Shown here piece by piece: positions 41,001 through 53,398 of a stretch of DNA of 64,000 nt. Within the stretch, counting starts at the first letter, position 1; every line of letters begins with the position of its first letter. The DNA is from Baylisascaris procyonis (Eukaryota > Nematoda > Chromadorea > Rhabditida > Ascarididae). The position numbers and the translations under genes are program-made. The DNA is taken from positions 382,501 through 446,500 of the forward strand of contig JAZARR010000260.1 of NCBI GenBank assembly GCA_037389465.1, in the 5' to 3' direction. The notes under the pieces were generated by a model that did not search any database, was not told the DNA's origin, and saw only the letters and a program-made list of their open reading frames with translations.

Positions 41001-44000
41001 AGAGTCTATTAAAAATTTCATTTTCTGGTCTACATGCAAATATTCTCTCACTCCTTCTAGGTCTATTCTTTGTGAATGTGGTATTTAAGTCAATCCCCAG
41101 CATATGAGAAATAACTGAGTAATTTCATCACTTATAACGGATGATCATCGCACAGTTCAGAGCTCATTAAAGCACTTCCGCTGATAAACGCCTTCATTTT
41201 CTCCATAGGAAAGATTCGAGACAGTCGAAAAATGCCCACCCTTACTACACCAGAGATATTTATTTCAGCATTGAGGAGACTCTACAATGCGGGTGGAATG
41301 ATGGTGGTCATGTCGACAGCGTTTCTGGCTGTCGAAAGGCTTGTAGCAACATGCACCTATAAAACGTACGAGGCGCGCAGACGCACTTGGATGGGGGTTA
41401 CACTATCGGTGCTTTTGGTAAGCATCGGCCTTTTTTTCTTTCGGATCATGCCGATTTCAGACTGAGATCTGTGGCAATCGATCAAATAAAGTGAACATCT
41501 GCTCAGGAAGGAAATGAAGACACCCACCAGATAGGATAGAAAAGTCCTGCACATTTTCGCTGGTTCCGTCTATCATTGAACCTCTAAATTTGTTCTTTTA
41601 TCAGTCAAACACTATACCTCATCACCTGGCCGACGCAAAATGTGTGCAAATTTCTTGGCATCTTTAACTGCCCACGTCTTTTCATGACGTTGATACATCG
41701 ATGAGAAAAACCATGTTTTGCTCGCAGCAGCTGCATGGTGAATGTTCAGAGTAGTGCGCAGTGCACGTGACATAACATTATACACCCGTGCAAAGTAAAC
41801 AAAACTGTTGCAACACCGCTCCCAGTAACGGCAGATGTTTTGAGATCGGCTGCCTATGGGATCGAGATTTGCCTTTATGCAAGTGCTACGAATATATAAG
41901 CAGCCTTAATCACCAAGTGAATATTATCGGGAAGTGTTTGGAAGAGAGAGGTCGCCTCCCTGTCCCCATTGGTTCCTTTCACTTCGCTCTCTCTTGCTTT
42001 TAGCGCTCGCCGTTGCACCCATCATCTTGCACCAGTCTTGTCTTCTTCCATCGCCACAACCCAGTGAGTCTTTCATTCTACTGTGGAGTATTCTATTCCT
42101 TCTATGGCCTACAAGTCATTCCTTCTTTATATTGTGCCTCGAGCGAGAGTCGCTGATCAATCCAAGCAATGTTGAACTTCATAGTCGAGCGTAAAGATTC
42201 ATGTGCAATCGCCTAGTAGAATCCATTTAGTAGTGAACATCACGTACAAGTACGTACGCATTGAAGACATTTCAGGCGATATCCTTACTAGGAAATGCAT
42301 GCGAGCTAAAACAAGTGCACAAGACACCTCCAATCGTTGGTAGCACAGTTCTAGCTGTCTTTCAGCAAATTCATCTAATGGGCCTTCGATCGTTGACATA
42401 GCGCTCGCTCTGCGAATATTGCACGACAGCAAAACAACTAAATCCGAAACACTCAAAGAACCTATCGCCACTTCAAGCAACCAAATATACACGATTACAA
42501 GAACAAACAACCAATTACAGTTGAACTACGGCGCAACCTAACCAAATCCAATGCTGTTGGAAGTTTTACTACAGTTCAGCATTAACGTCACAATTTTCAT
42601 TGCAACATTTACTGTAATTCACTGTTACAACAACCAACAAGAACTGCACCCCAACGGGGTGAGATAAGTTCACGTGGTTGCAGTGAAATCACGGTGCTTG
42701 CAAAGATTTGAAGTTATAGAGGACTGAAGATGCCATAAAGAACAACAACTCAGGGAAAAAAAGAATATTTCTCAGCCATCTAGGCTCTCCTGCGAAACAC
42801 CAAAAGTGGTCTCGTTGTAAGAATTGATCAAAAGGATCAGCAGCATATTTATGTCAATTGCCATTTCAGGGGCAGACTCATCATGCCTTCCAGGAAAAAT
42901 GAAACATCCTATGTTCCTCAGCGAAATTATCGTATCATCAAACTTCGCGCCGAAAACTATCATAATATCGTTTTTCATGGCGCGATTTCAACAATTACGC
43001 ACGCACTTACGCCAACAAATTGGCTCGTGAAGAGAAAGACGTAAAGGATCAGTTCTGCACCGAAATATGCAAAGATGGCAGAAGTAGTGCCAATTGCTAC
43101 TAAATTTGCTTTAACACTGAAGAAGATGATTGTTTTGCAGTGGGCGACGTTTATCCACTCATGTTTCTTCATGCCCGAACAAGGTGGTGGTGTTTACCAG
43201 TTCTGCGATACAGGCATCTATGACGTTCAATTTTCGAAGATCGTTGACTTAATAATACTTGCTATCGAATTGATCGCTGTAATTGTTTTCGTCGGTCTAT
43301 GGCATCGCAACTGCAGACGCATGGTGAGTTATCGGTCGCTATTCGGCTGACCGTGCTCTTAGCTATTATCAGTTTTGATGAATCCATTACGTCGTGCTGC
43401 TTCAATAATTCCTTTGTGGTATTTAACGTTTGTAACGGGTGGGCAAAATATGATGCGGGAATAGATTATGAGATTTCACCTAGTCATGCGTTTTAGTGCT
43501 TCCTAAAAATTCTATGTTTTTATGGTATATAGGTACCATAGTCATTTGTACCATATGGTCGAACCATGTGTGGCATAGAGAGTGAGTCATTTCAGATATT
43601 TTTCTTAACTGAAAGGCGAAGGGTGCCCCTAACTGAATTTTTCAAGAAAGAATATTCGTGTCGTCTGAGATGCTTCGACCTGAAATGATTACCACAATAA
43701 GATAAAAGATATGACATTGCTGAATCTGAACCTCAGATGGGAATTAAAAGTCAAGTGGTTACGATGGTATAAATGACTGCAAGTTTTCTTGGAAGTTTTG
43801 CAAGAAGATTTCCCGACCTTTAAGATGTTGTAAGAAGATTTAACGATTCCTAATCTCATATTTTAGAAGGTTGGGCAAGTGGCTAAGCATTCCAGCTATT
43901 TTCTTTATCCGAAGGCGCTTGCTGTCGATTGAGGTAGTCCTATTTAACCGATTATTCCGAACAGTTTATAAAAAAGAAAATTAATTTTCGGGGAAGGCCT

Positions 44001-46451
44001 TGCAGAGTTACAGCTGAATTTACTAAGCACACATCGGTAAGGTTTAGTGTATTTGCCGAATCGTTAGCCGGATTATGTTTACACCAATTCTTCAATGCTT
44101 GATTAGCACTTGACCAAAGAACCAAAAAGGATGACAACCTTTCGGGGAAGGCCTTGCAGAGTTACAGCTGAATTTACTAAGCACACATCGGTAAGGTTTA
44201 GTGTATTTGCCGAATCGTTAGCCGGATTATGTTTACACCAATTCTTCAATGCTTGATTAGCACTTGACCAAAGAACCAAAAAGGATGACAACCTTTCGGG
44301 GAAGACAGCTGAATTTACTAAGCACACATCGGTAAGGTTTAGTGTATTTGCCGAATCGTTAGCCGGATTATATTTACACCAATTCTTCAATGCTTGATTA
44401 GCACTTGACCAAAGAACCAAAAAGGATGACAACCTAAACGAAAGGATATTTTCTTAAAATGAACATTGTTTCAAGTTCACTTTGAGCTTGGTGATAGCGC
44501 AAGATAGATACTCGGAAATTTGCAAACTCCAGCACTTCAGCAGCCATCGATTATCGGTCATAATTTTCAGAAAGCGTGCTCTACAACCCATCATTTTGTA
44601 CCAAGCGAAGATGTTTATGCGTGAGGACAAACATCGCATCCTATTTATACTCATACTTCTATAATATTTAGTCGAACAACTAATTTCTGTTATATATTTC
44701 ACAATATTTTCAACAGAACAGTAATTTCTTTAATTAAGATGTTTGCATTGCAGCGAACACTCGATGATAAATATTTACGAGTGTTGAGTACACGTTATCA
44801 ACTCAACGAGAATGTCAACACTACAAAATTAATGATTCCAATTGTCTCGATTGGCGCTGTGCTAATGTTATCCTATTCGTTTGCATACTATGCGTTACTT
44901 CCGTCACTGGATCGATATAGCGAAATCAACGAGAATATTCTAAACTCGTTGAATGCGTATGCACCTGTTGCTGAATCCTTGGTTAAGCACATTTCATTCA
45001 ATGTCTTCCATAAGACTCTATCAGCTTAGTTAGGAAAACTGAACATCATTCACTCTTTTGTTCCTCTTCTTTAATGAAAAGCTCATCTGTGGAGGTTGGC
45101 GGTTCCATTTGTTTAAATTCGCCAGCCTGAATATCACTTTACTGCATGGAACGGAATCTTTACAGTTCTATCTAAAATTGACGTCGGCTGAGCTGCAAAA
45201 ATCAATTTCTTCCTAATCTTGAACGCTGATACCTTTCAGCCCAAAAATTTCTGTCTTTTCCAAAATTTTCGCCAAAAAGCGAGGCAAAGTTTTGCATTCG
45301 CAGAAGTAGTTCTGTTCTTTTTGATGGTCGAACCTATAGCCCTGACATTGCGGCAGTGGTATTTCTGGAATCTTTCGAAAAATTACAAGGCGTGATATCT
45401 TTCATTGTAATCCAGGTTGTCATGAAATATTACCATGGGAACTAAAACAGGAAGGATTTCCCTTTGCGAAGCTAAGCAAAGCCTGCATTCTTGGAATGCT
45501 CAAAACAATTTCAAAATCTCAGAGGTTTTGCTGCAGCACCATATTGATCACGGAATCGGGTTCTGAGAGGAGTTAAGAAGTGATTTCTTCCACCGCACCA
45601 TAGCTTTGAGAAAACTTCATGGCCTCATAACTTTGTTGCTATATAGCGACAACCGTGAAACAGCCCAGCGAGAAATGCACACACAGGTTTCCGTAGGACC
45701 GACCAGCCACACCTCAACTGTAGCATTCCCATAAACACCAAAACTGCACTGCAACATAGCAGTTTTCATTGTACACGGAATCGGTTGGTGATTCTATCTG
45801 GCATATGGTCTGATTTTCTACCAAGTTCCAACGTCCTCGCAGACTTTTGATGCCATCTCTGCAGCTCAGTCCTTCTTACTTGTGAATAAGAGGCAGATGT
45901 GTTGACCTCAATGGCCCTATACACGCGAGAAACGATGAAACATGGACACTGCATCATTCCACTATTTTTCGTAGTTACAGAAATTGGGCAAATTGAATGA
46001 AAGTGTAAGAAATTTAGGGTGATAATAACCGTAAAGAAAATTGGGATATGGTTGAGAAAGGGGCAAATTTTTTGGATATTATGGGATTCAATTTTTGTCC
46101 TTCTAAATCATCGGCTCATCTCTAGCTTTCCAACTTCGCACCTTTGTAAGCACTTATTCTTTGGTCCTGTCGTTTCAATACACTAATGATGACTTTCAGG
46201 TTCTTCTTATGCCAGTTGTAACAAGCGCATTCATGATATCGACGCCCATACTCAGTGTTCATGTTCGACGGTCACTATTTCGACTCACTGGACTACGACG
46301 TTGCGTTCGGCAATCCTTCAATAAGACTGAATCGGCGCAAGAAGCAGCCACACGAACACACTTTGAGCTGTTGAAGAAACAATGGGAGGGTAAATTAGCG
46401 CAACGTCAACGCGGACTAAGCTCCAGATCTCTAAACTACATCGTTGAATGA
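38003..46451 (+). CDS. Serpentine chemoreceptor, Sra/Srab-type seven-TM GPCR (gene B)
   Basis: Six exons: 38003-38231, 40463-40561, 41269-41417, 43141-43323, 44754-44981 and 46200-46451, 1140 coding bases or 379 residues. Exons 1-4 have the same lengths (229, 99, 149, 183) and phases as gene A, so the two are paralogs with a conserved structure. Shared landmarks at equal positions are Cys12, MK at 25-26, HFNVR before TM2, ERC in exon 2, Cys before TM3, ER at 132-133 (AVERLVATCTYKTYE), a loop Cys after TM4 (QFC), RYQ...EN...TTKLM.P before TM6, and an Arg-rich start to the C-terminal tail (VRRSLFRLTGLRR). The tail is longer than in gene A. Exon 5 ends one codon later, at TTG before GTTAAG. The expected role is chemosensation at the neuronal plasma membrane, from the family only. 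Srab is the best guess; Sra or Srb is not excluded. Confidence 0.86.
38578..38985 (+). CDS. Unrecognised long open frame inside intron 1 of gene B
   Basis: The frame is open for 135 codons after a TAA at 38575, with no early ATG. Composition is strikingly protein-like: segments such as VNFGSPTAIRHVQFTD, SESGGGIYALNSPSQIIQVY and GVVQMSLGQRITQLSEPF. It cannot be a receptor exon, because exons 1 and 2 join in phase without it and match gene A exactly. It may be a relic of an unrelated gene inserted in the intron, or an independent nested exon. No family is recognised. Confidence 0.27.
   Translation, partial: GSSKLYTKRSSDVNFGSPTAIRHVQFTDISSFDIRTSPCTFRCSILSPSESGGGIYALNSPSQIIQVYFAVKHAYKILLFSTEKGVVQMSLGQRITQLSEPFIRFCHAQLPTSNWKAVSVYLLGSLSPQSVKVEL
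40712..40999 (+). CDS. Unrecognised open frame inside intron 2 of gene B
   Basis: A frame of about 95 codons without an ATG start lies between exons 2 and 3. It is rich in Phe, Arg and Leu (SVFEGLLDEFRLNASIVCRR, then FPIRLFEYFVRKHQ). The receptor reading frame is complete without it. It may be a relic or chance; nothing is recognised. Confidence 0.17.
   Translation: MLSPPQFRQSVFEGLLDEFRLNASIVCRRFHIFFNESFPIRLFEYFVRKHQTSIPYYQKIVYLRLKNGNETFSSIAFDRLHLGKLHCSLRGKDGY
43986..44434. repeat. 154-bp minisatellite, three tandem copies, in intron 4 of gene B
   Basis: Copies start at 43986, 44140 and 44294, each at TTTCGGGGAAG, with a 154-base period. Copies 1 and 2 appear identical. Copy 3 lacks 13 bases (GCCTTGCAGAGTT) and has one substitution (ATTATATTT for ATTATGTTT). 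Near identity implies recent expansion or ongoing homogenisation. The antisense open frames across it come from the repeat and are not genes. Confidence 0.97.
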
Positions 46452-46628
46452 TAAGTGGAATATGTCCACCACTTGCAATTTATTAATGATTCGAATATAA
46501 AAAAGCTAACCATCAACACAATGCTTACTCTTGATTCAAATGCGTGCATGAAGTGGAGCACCTGTCGTTTGGGCGATATCGATCAATTACTTGTTGTTGT
46601 TTGAGTCACCAGTACAACCAAACTTTTA

Positions 46629-46634
46629 AATAAA
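46629..46634 (+). terminator. Poly(A) signal candidate of gene B
   Basis: The first clean AATAAA after the stop codon of gene B, about 180 bases downstream. An AATATAAA variant nearer the stop (about 46494) could also serve. Confidence 0.4.
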
Positions 46635-46639
46635 TTTAT

Positions 46640-49230
46640 TCCCTTTATTTGGTGTGCGGCTATAGTATGGAAACCGTGCACATTGACCAAATACTACAAA
46701 GCACTCAGTGCAATCAACGAAGCAGCAATAAAATGGAATGCAGACGACGAGACAAGTTGTTGCGAACATAACTCCCCGTCTCGAATTGGCACTTGCTGCC
46801 AAACTTTGGCATATGGGATCCCTAAGAATTTCGATTGGTTCCCGACGCTTGGGCATTCGGAAAGGTTTCCAGGGTTCTCAAAACCGGGGACTTCCGAAAT
46901 CGGGTGTTTGGAACCAGCTTTAGAGTCCTACGAATTTCGCGGACTTTCTAATTTCAACGGCAATCGAGACATTTCGAGGGCTTCAAATTATCTGAGACAT
47001 GTAGAACTGGCAAGCATTTTGAGCACTCTCATCTTAAGTTTTATTTCACGGCTTTCACCATGCAAAATTCTAGTTGTTGGAGGAGAGAGAGCAGGATTGT
47101 CAAGAACATATAACTTTTCTAGATGAAACGCTACTGTTAGAAGAGCGGCGCTATGGAGATCAATTGTAAGAGACAAATTGTGACATGCGCTCAAATCTCT
47201 TGAAGAATAATGTGTTATCCATGACATCTTATCAGTTAACTTAGTGCTTTAGCAGAGTGGTAAAGTTTTTTCTTGAAAGATTTTTCAATGCAAAATTGCC
47301 TAAGTGTTAATAAAGTCGCGAAACTGGTAAGGTACGCGTTGAATGCATCCAAACTTATAGATGCAGTGTGGCGAAGACGCGATGTTGGTGATCCAACGAA
47401 TGAACCAACCAATGAATTTGTTGACATAGTGCGGTGCTTATATACAGTTTACTTAGACAAATTCTTTAATAGATAATTTGCATTGCTTTAGGCAAATTCT
47501 TTGATGGATAATTTGCATTTTGTTTTGAAGAATTCATAAATCTGAGAAATGAGCATTTCTAAATCCAAATGACTTTGAAAGGGAAATTTTGTGAATCTTA
47601 TCAGCGCCAGCCGAGAACGACATCTTTGGTATGCTTAGAAATGGCTTTTTCTCGACAGCAGTCAGTTTCTCAAATCTTGAACAGTAAATGAAATGCGCAC
47701 AATAATGCATTCCTTCTTTCATTAAAGAGTTCATTCGTTTATTGGGTGGAAACTGCACGCAAATTTATTCGCACTTGAGAATGTCTTTAATTTTCTTTGA
47801 AGTGGATTAGTCGTTTTGCAAGTTCATTTCCTCACTTCAGGTTTGTTCTTTCCAGATGTTGCAAATAAAATCAATGACGAGGAGCAGTGTGGCTTCTTTA
47901 TGGCTATAGCTACCGCTTCCATTAGTAGGCGCGATAGCATCTTCCGTAATCAGTTGAAAACTGATGTCACGGTTGTCCATCTGACTGCCACAACGACAAC
48001 TGCATGCTGTGAGACCTGAAGATGCAACAATCGTTTAAACTGATGAGGACTACTTCAGTTCCCCTTCACAAAAATTATATGAAAACGAGGCTCCAAAAAC
48101 GACATAAAGGAAGTGTATGAGATGTGATTAAGTCATACACGGTAGAAGCAGTAAAGTTTTGCTACTCACACAAACGCTGAAGCCATGAGAAAATTTGCTC
48201 ACAGGAATGTGCGACAATAGCAGAACGAGAGGGAGGGACTGAGTGGTTGAAGTGGCAGTATCGGCATCACGTACCTATCGGACTTTGTTCTGGCTACAAA
48301 AGTTGCTCATCCATTCTTCGAAATGAGCATTTCCGTACAGCCTAACAATGCTGTTGAGATTTAACCGTTCGCACATCGAAGAATTGTTTTGCTAAAAACA
48401 GATCCAAATTCATGGGTTACACCGAAGACAAAGATGGGCCTGCAAATGTGGAAACTGGATAACCGCATATAGTCGATGATCACCACACTACATACCGATA
48501 TTTCGGAAGGGGCAACGAAAAGACACACATTACACATTTGCAATTCGCAGCGCAAAAATCCAACTAAAGATGCGTTACGCAAAGCAATTGAAGTGAAACA
48601 TAAGGCGTAGGTTTTGCGGGCAACCAACGTGTTCCTTAATTTCACTCAATCGCCCCTCCACCTATCGCCAATTCAGGAGAGCTTAGGAGAAGTATGGCTG
48701 CTCATGTGTGAAGCAAAACGCACATATTGGTTTTTTTTTTTTTCACCAGCCGCTATTCATTATGAGCCGGTTTTCCTAGTTCGGATTGCGTTGTGCTGAA
48801 GCCGAGAGGTACTAGGAGGACGATTCAAATCGTCCTTGTGCGATTCTTAAGGTTTTCCCTGAAATCTCCGATCTCTGATGAAATCGCCAGAAACACTTTT
48901 CCATTCAAGTCTTTCTTCAAAAGACAACTAGAGGGAATTGCGGGAAATCGTCGAATCGCCTGTATCCTATCAATAGATCGCATATAAAATGGACCGCTCT
49001 CATATGGGAAGAGGTAGCTGAACAGCTCTACTTCGTTTGCGCAGGTAACCTCGCTTTAGCCATCTTGCGGCGCCTCAACTTTTAAAGAAGTGTTAACATT
49101 TCACATTCACCATAGACTGAATCTCGAATATGTGAAATTTGTTTGCTGGGAAGTGACGTCATATGCGAAGCGTTCGATATGCATTGTTTACGCGAGACGA
49201 TGAATGAGCTATTAATGGCCCCTTCCCCCC
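46640..49230. other. Intergenic region between gene B and the duplicated locus
   Basis: No gene is recognised. A 147-codon frame at 46683-47126 starts at TTG and overlaps other frames of similar length; I do not trust it. An imperfect 35-bp direct repeat (ACAAATTCTTTAATAGATAA / GCAAATTCTTTGATGGATAA, each followed by TTTGCATT) lies at 47457-47519. A short palindrome with 9-bp arms, AGGACGATT-CA-AATCGTCCT, lies at 48818-48837. Confidence 0.5.
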
Positions 49231-49740
49231 CCCCTCCGTACCCCAGAAAAAGATAACAGGTCCTCTTTTCGCAAAGTTCGCTTTTGAAGCGAACGCACGG
49301 AAGGGGATGACTGTCGTTAATGATTCACTCATCAGGAAGTTGCAATCATGTACACCGAAGCTATGGTGAGTTCGGCCTGCTGGAAAAAAAACAATAGAAT
49401 GAAGAAGCACAATAGATTTCATTTTTACGGCTGACTTCGCAATAGCAGTGACGTACATAATGACAGGAATCCAGTTTGTTTTCTTGCAGTGTAGAAAGTG
49501 ACACCACGAAACATCATCGGTGACCGTGTCATATTCCGAAATCGCTCGTCTCCTTATGTTCGATGCGTTCACAAACAAGCGAAATTTCATAAAAGCAAAA
49601 CACCCACACTCCTAAAGACATCATCACACTTCGACGAGGATCACACAAAATTCGGTCAACAAGCCTAAAAAGCTGTTCCCGATGATGAATATGAGGCGAG
49701 TACTTCTTGATTTCACATAAATGCACGCTTTAATCAAGGT

Positions 49741-49800
49741 GATGTCATCAATCGAGCAGTATATAATTCGACTCCGAGAATCGTTACCTTGTGAATCTTT
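49741..49800 (+). promoter_or_regulatory. Core promoter with TATA box, secreted-peptide gene 1
   Basis: GATGTCATCAATCGAGCAG is followed by TATATAA (49760-49766), then a block ending CTTGTGAA. The same arrangement occurs at 55751-55810 upstream of the paralog, with 19 consecutive identical bases across the TATA box (AATCGAGCAGTATATAATTCGA region), while flanking DNA has diverged. The TGATGTCATCA/TGACATCA part resembles a bZIP (CRE/AP-1) site. The likely transcription start is about 30 bases downstream, leaving an outron or non-coding first intron of about 1.6 kb before the acceptor at 51412. Confidence 0.6.
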
Positions 49801-51403
49801 CCTTCAGAAATCTTCTCAAGGCTCCTTTTTTCTTCAACACTTATTTTTCACCGACATCACTTGCTCACCGAAATTTTCTTATTGTAATCAACTTCAGTTC
49901 ACTATTCTCACCACACCGCACAGTTATGCGTTGAAGCCTCGCATCATATTGCCACAACCCATCCATCTTTTTGTCACCTATGATGTTCTGTGACGATAGT
50001 TTGATCGCCGACATGTGTCTGATCTCACCTTTTGGTTCCTTATAACTCATCGCGAATCTACATCTCTATCCAGGCTTTATTTCTTGATATAAATAATGGG
50101 GCGTTGAATAATGATGAAATGCGCATATGAGAAATGCCATGGCATTTTATGTATTTTTCATTCTGTTCCTATCGAAAAAAATTTAGCGCTTCTAGCACAG
50201 CACCAGAACACTTTCCTGGTCCGCTTTCCGCCCAATTCCTCCATGGCTACCAAATTATGCCTTATAAAACGGATTTGAACCGACGAACAAGTAAACTGTT
50301 TTGAGGATTTGCAAGGTGTTGCAAAGCTTAGTAGCCTCTCTCCGCATTGAAACATTAGTATAGCTTACATTTCAGTTTGTGGCCCTTCTCTGAGCTGTGA
50401 AGATTGGTTGGGCTAAAGATAACGGGGGCAACAGTCCCTCTATGTTGACTTATAGGAAAACGTCCGTATGATTTTTTAAAGTGTTCGAATATTCATTTAA
50501 AAGCACTCGGACCGAATTAGCGAAGCATCTGTGAATGTCGGATAAACTTAATAGTCCGGCATCATTCCTCTCGTGCGCTATAAGTTTCAGCTTCCTTGAG
50601 AAGATAACTGTTCAGCGAGCACAATTCTGACTCTGTATCGCTTCATTTCCCCTAACTGGCTTTATCGCACCTAACTGTTCTCGTTACTCATGAACACTGA
50701 AGCGAACACTGATCTTTGAGCATTTCCGGCAATACTAATTTCCAGCCTTATGATGGTATAAACAAGGTGAACCTTGTCTAGAAGTTCATGCAGGGTCGTT
50801 TATACGTGAGAGCAAGATTAAAAACGTAAGCAGGAATTGAGAGTTCACCGGAAAGTGAATCGCTTTTAAAACGCAAGCACTTCGTTGAGCAAAGTGCGAA
50901 TGAGCACGAAAATGATTCAAAAACAAAACAAAACATCACGATTAGTAATGCGATATAGCAGCTCGACGAAATGCAACGAGCGATTTGATTTTCTTCGCTT
51001 ACAGGAATGGTAATCTTAGCCAGCAATAATCGGTACTGATTCTGACTCAGCTCTTTGTTAAACCCTAGTTCTAATTTCGAAAAGCGTCATATCCTGCAGA
51101 CTAGTTTTCCTGAATATCGAAATGTGATGACTAAGAGAGCAGCAAGCGGTCATCCAATAATTTCAAGGGCACGATCAAAAGACGGCGCTCTGCCAATTCT
51201 TTTCGAAGAACATAAATTTGCTGCACCAGCTTGCTCATTACGCCAAGGGCTTCACCATCAGCCAAATTTTTCTCTATACTGGTTTACAGTATTCATTGTA
51301 ATTCGTGTCGTTTTTCGTCCACACGATTTTCGGAGCTCTTCGACTCGCAATCGATTCCCTTTATCACGGTTGTAACGTCGGTGTTGGAAACTAATCTCGT
51401 GAT

Positions 51404-51431
51404 TTCTTCCAGGCGAAAACTGCTCTACATC
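51404..51431 (+). promoter_or_regulatory. Splice or SL acceptor and 19-nt 5' UTR, secreted-peptide gene 1
   Basis: TTCTTCCAG ends at 51412, and 19 bases (GCGAAAACTGCTCTACATC) separate it from the ATG at 51432. The paralog has TTTGTTTCAG and the same 19-base distance with a similar sequence (GTGAAAACTATCTTTCATC). This fits a trans-splice site receiving SL1, or a cis acceptor of a non-coding first exon. No in-frame ATG is lost, so it also supports the chosen start. Confidence 0.6.
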
Positions 51432-53398
51432 ATGGTCCAAATAGAATGTGCACTTTTGGCACTCTGCCTTACCGAGCTGATCACCGCAAAGTAAGTTTCA
51501 ACTGGTTGGCTCCATCACTGCCACTTTCCAATTAAGTCGCGCTGGCGACGATCTGTGGCCCTGCCAATGAGTTCCACACTACTATTGGAATTTTCTGACA
51601 TCCATTTTTGCTTAAAAGTGAGCTGTAACATATGAAGTTATCTAAGACTAGTGAAGTGCCATCCTTCAGCAACGGCCTGAAAAATATTACATAAGTGCCC
51701 CCGCGGGAGAGCGAACAATGGAAGAAATTCACATGAGAGCCCGAAGAACAAAAATGCCAAGACAATGGAAGGGGTTCCCAAGCTTGTGCTTTTACCAACG
51801 AGCACCAGCTGCAGGTTTCGGCCAGATGTTACGAGCACGTATATTCTTTGCATCATTAATTTATCGTCGTCATCATCTTCAGCGCTCCAACTCCGCGCAA
51901 AACTTGGTGGCAGATTCCATCCCTGCGATATTCTAGAAGCCTCTAGGTTTGCTGAAACATCGCAGGGATGGGGAGTGTCAAACCTCCTTTGACGATCATT
52001 TCACAGGTTCCTTTCTTTCCCAGACCTCTGATGACAGCTGGAGTAAACCTTGAGCTTCTTGCGAGCTCTTTCTTTCAGTTATTAGTAAATGAAGTTCGCA
52101 TTAGTGTTTCTGGTCCTCTCGATGGTCGTGCTGATTCATCATCTGTTAAGTTTAAGCAAAACAAGAGGCGGTGGCGAAAATGTGAAACATTTTAAATGCT
52201 CATGTTGTCAGCGCAAAATTTTTATGCTATCGATCCTTCAGTGGACTCGTGTCCAAGCTGCAGTTTGCCCTTTGCTATGCGAATAGTTCCTTAAGTGTTC
52301 ATTTCCAGACAAGTGTACTAAAATGTGTTCTTAATTACAGGCCTGTCCAGGAAGTCGACGTGGAGGCCACCAACGGTCACAGGTATGCTGCAGTTTCACG
52401 TGTGTTAACACCAAATCCAAGGCTCGCCTGATCCTAGGATTCCCCAAAGGGACAGTTTGAGCGCTTTCAGATTGTGGATGGGTTTAATTTTATGACGATT
52501 TCAGCGCGAAACATCCTAGCACCTCCTTCGCAGACTGGCTGATAAGTGAACGATTTGTTCGCGGCATGTAGCTGGAAGGCCCAAATTTGCTTCCTATGCG
52601 AAGTAGTAGCTATGTATGCATCTTCCAGATGACTTCATTTTATTACGTAAGATCGCACGCAAGATGATCAGGAGATTCAGCTTAACCGACTGCCACTTAA
52701 ACCGGCTAAAGAGCGAGAAAATAGCGCATGCTCACACGCACGGATATATGAGGCAAACACTGTGGTTTGTTTTCAGCATACACTCATTTAGGTGCCCCAT
52801 ACTATTTTAACCAAAGTCAAAAAGAATAGTGCCAGTGAATGGAACACAGAATTTGTCCCCCAGTGGGAGATGAACTTCAAGATCCTTCTTCGAAGCACCC
52901 ACGTGAAAAGACACAAAATGCAATTGCATGAATAGTGCTCAGCATTAATGAGGCTGCACACCCGGTTGTGCGAACTAAATGTTTGGATAAGACACCCGGC
53001 ATATGAAGATACAAAATATCAACTCGTGCTTCCATTTCCCACCTCTCGAAGTTAAGCGCGATTTGTCCTCATGGTTCGAACAGCTAGGCGATGTTACGTG
53101 TAACGTGACCATTTTCAGGCAAAAGAGGGTTATCTGTACCACTTGCGTTAATCCGTGTATAGGGCCGAGCTGCGGTGGAGGCCCTGTCATTGTCGATCGA
53201 CCGGTTCCAGTACCCAAGCCAGTTCCAGTGCCAGTTCCTGTTGTGATACCAAAGCCCAAGCCTTTCCCAGTTCCAGTACCTGTTCCTGGCCCTCCACGTC
53301 CACCGACAGTGGTCCCCGTCCCTATGCCCGTTCCCGTCCAAAGTGGATGCACAACAGGCGTCTGCATATCTACGTGTGTTGGAGGGAGACCATGCTGA
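51432..53398 (+). CDS. Secreted propeptide with twin four-Cys modules and Pro-Val linker (gene 1)
   Basis: Exons 51432-51490, 52341-52382 and 53119-53398 (59, 42 and 280 bases) encode 126 residues. Residues 1-19 are a signal peptide (MVQIECALLALCLTELITA). Residues 20-33 are an acidic propeptide (PVQEVDVEATNGH). RQKR at 34-37 is a furin/kexin-type site built across the exon 2/3 junction. The predicted mature peptide, 38-126, has Cys at 40, 43, 47 and 52, then a linker of PVPVP-type repeats with KPK and PPRPP interruptions (about 59-108), then Cys at 111, 116, 120 and 126. The two modules share CTTxC-like spacing: CTT-C-xxx-C-x4-C against CTTGV-C-xxx-C-x5-C. All introns are GT-AG and every exon length equals the paralog's. 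The product should enter the secretory pathway. I do not recognise the family; a defence, signalling or host-directed peptide is speculation. Confidence 0.8.
51917..51971. repeat. 13-bp perfect inverted repeat in intron 1 of secreted-peptide gene 1
   Basis: CCATCCCTGCGAT (51917-51929) is the exact reverse complement of ATCGCAGGGATGG (51959-51971), separated by 29 bases that themselves contain TCTAG/CTCTAG complementarity. It would form a stem-loop in the pre-mRNA. I did not find the equivalent in the paralog's intron. Confidence 0.85.

Noticed and set aside
42975..43172. Hydrophobic minus frame opposite exon 4 of gene B
   Set aside because: Antisense of membrane-segment codons; the plus strand carries the real exon.
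43952..44432. Repeated minus-strand frames with a recurring NTLNLTDVCLVNSAV segment
   Set aside because: They are the antisense of the 154-bp minisatellite. The period is not a multiple of three, so no continuous protein repeat exists; only the deleted third copy keeps frame.
46683..47126. 147-residue plus frame after gene B
   Set aside because: It begins at TTG, overlaps another long frame, has no splice signals or motif, and its length is within chance for this window.
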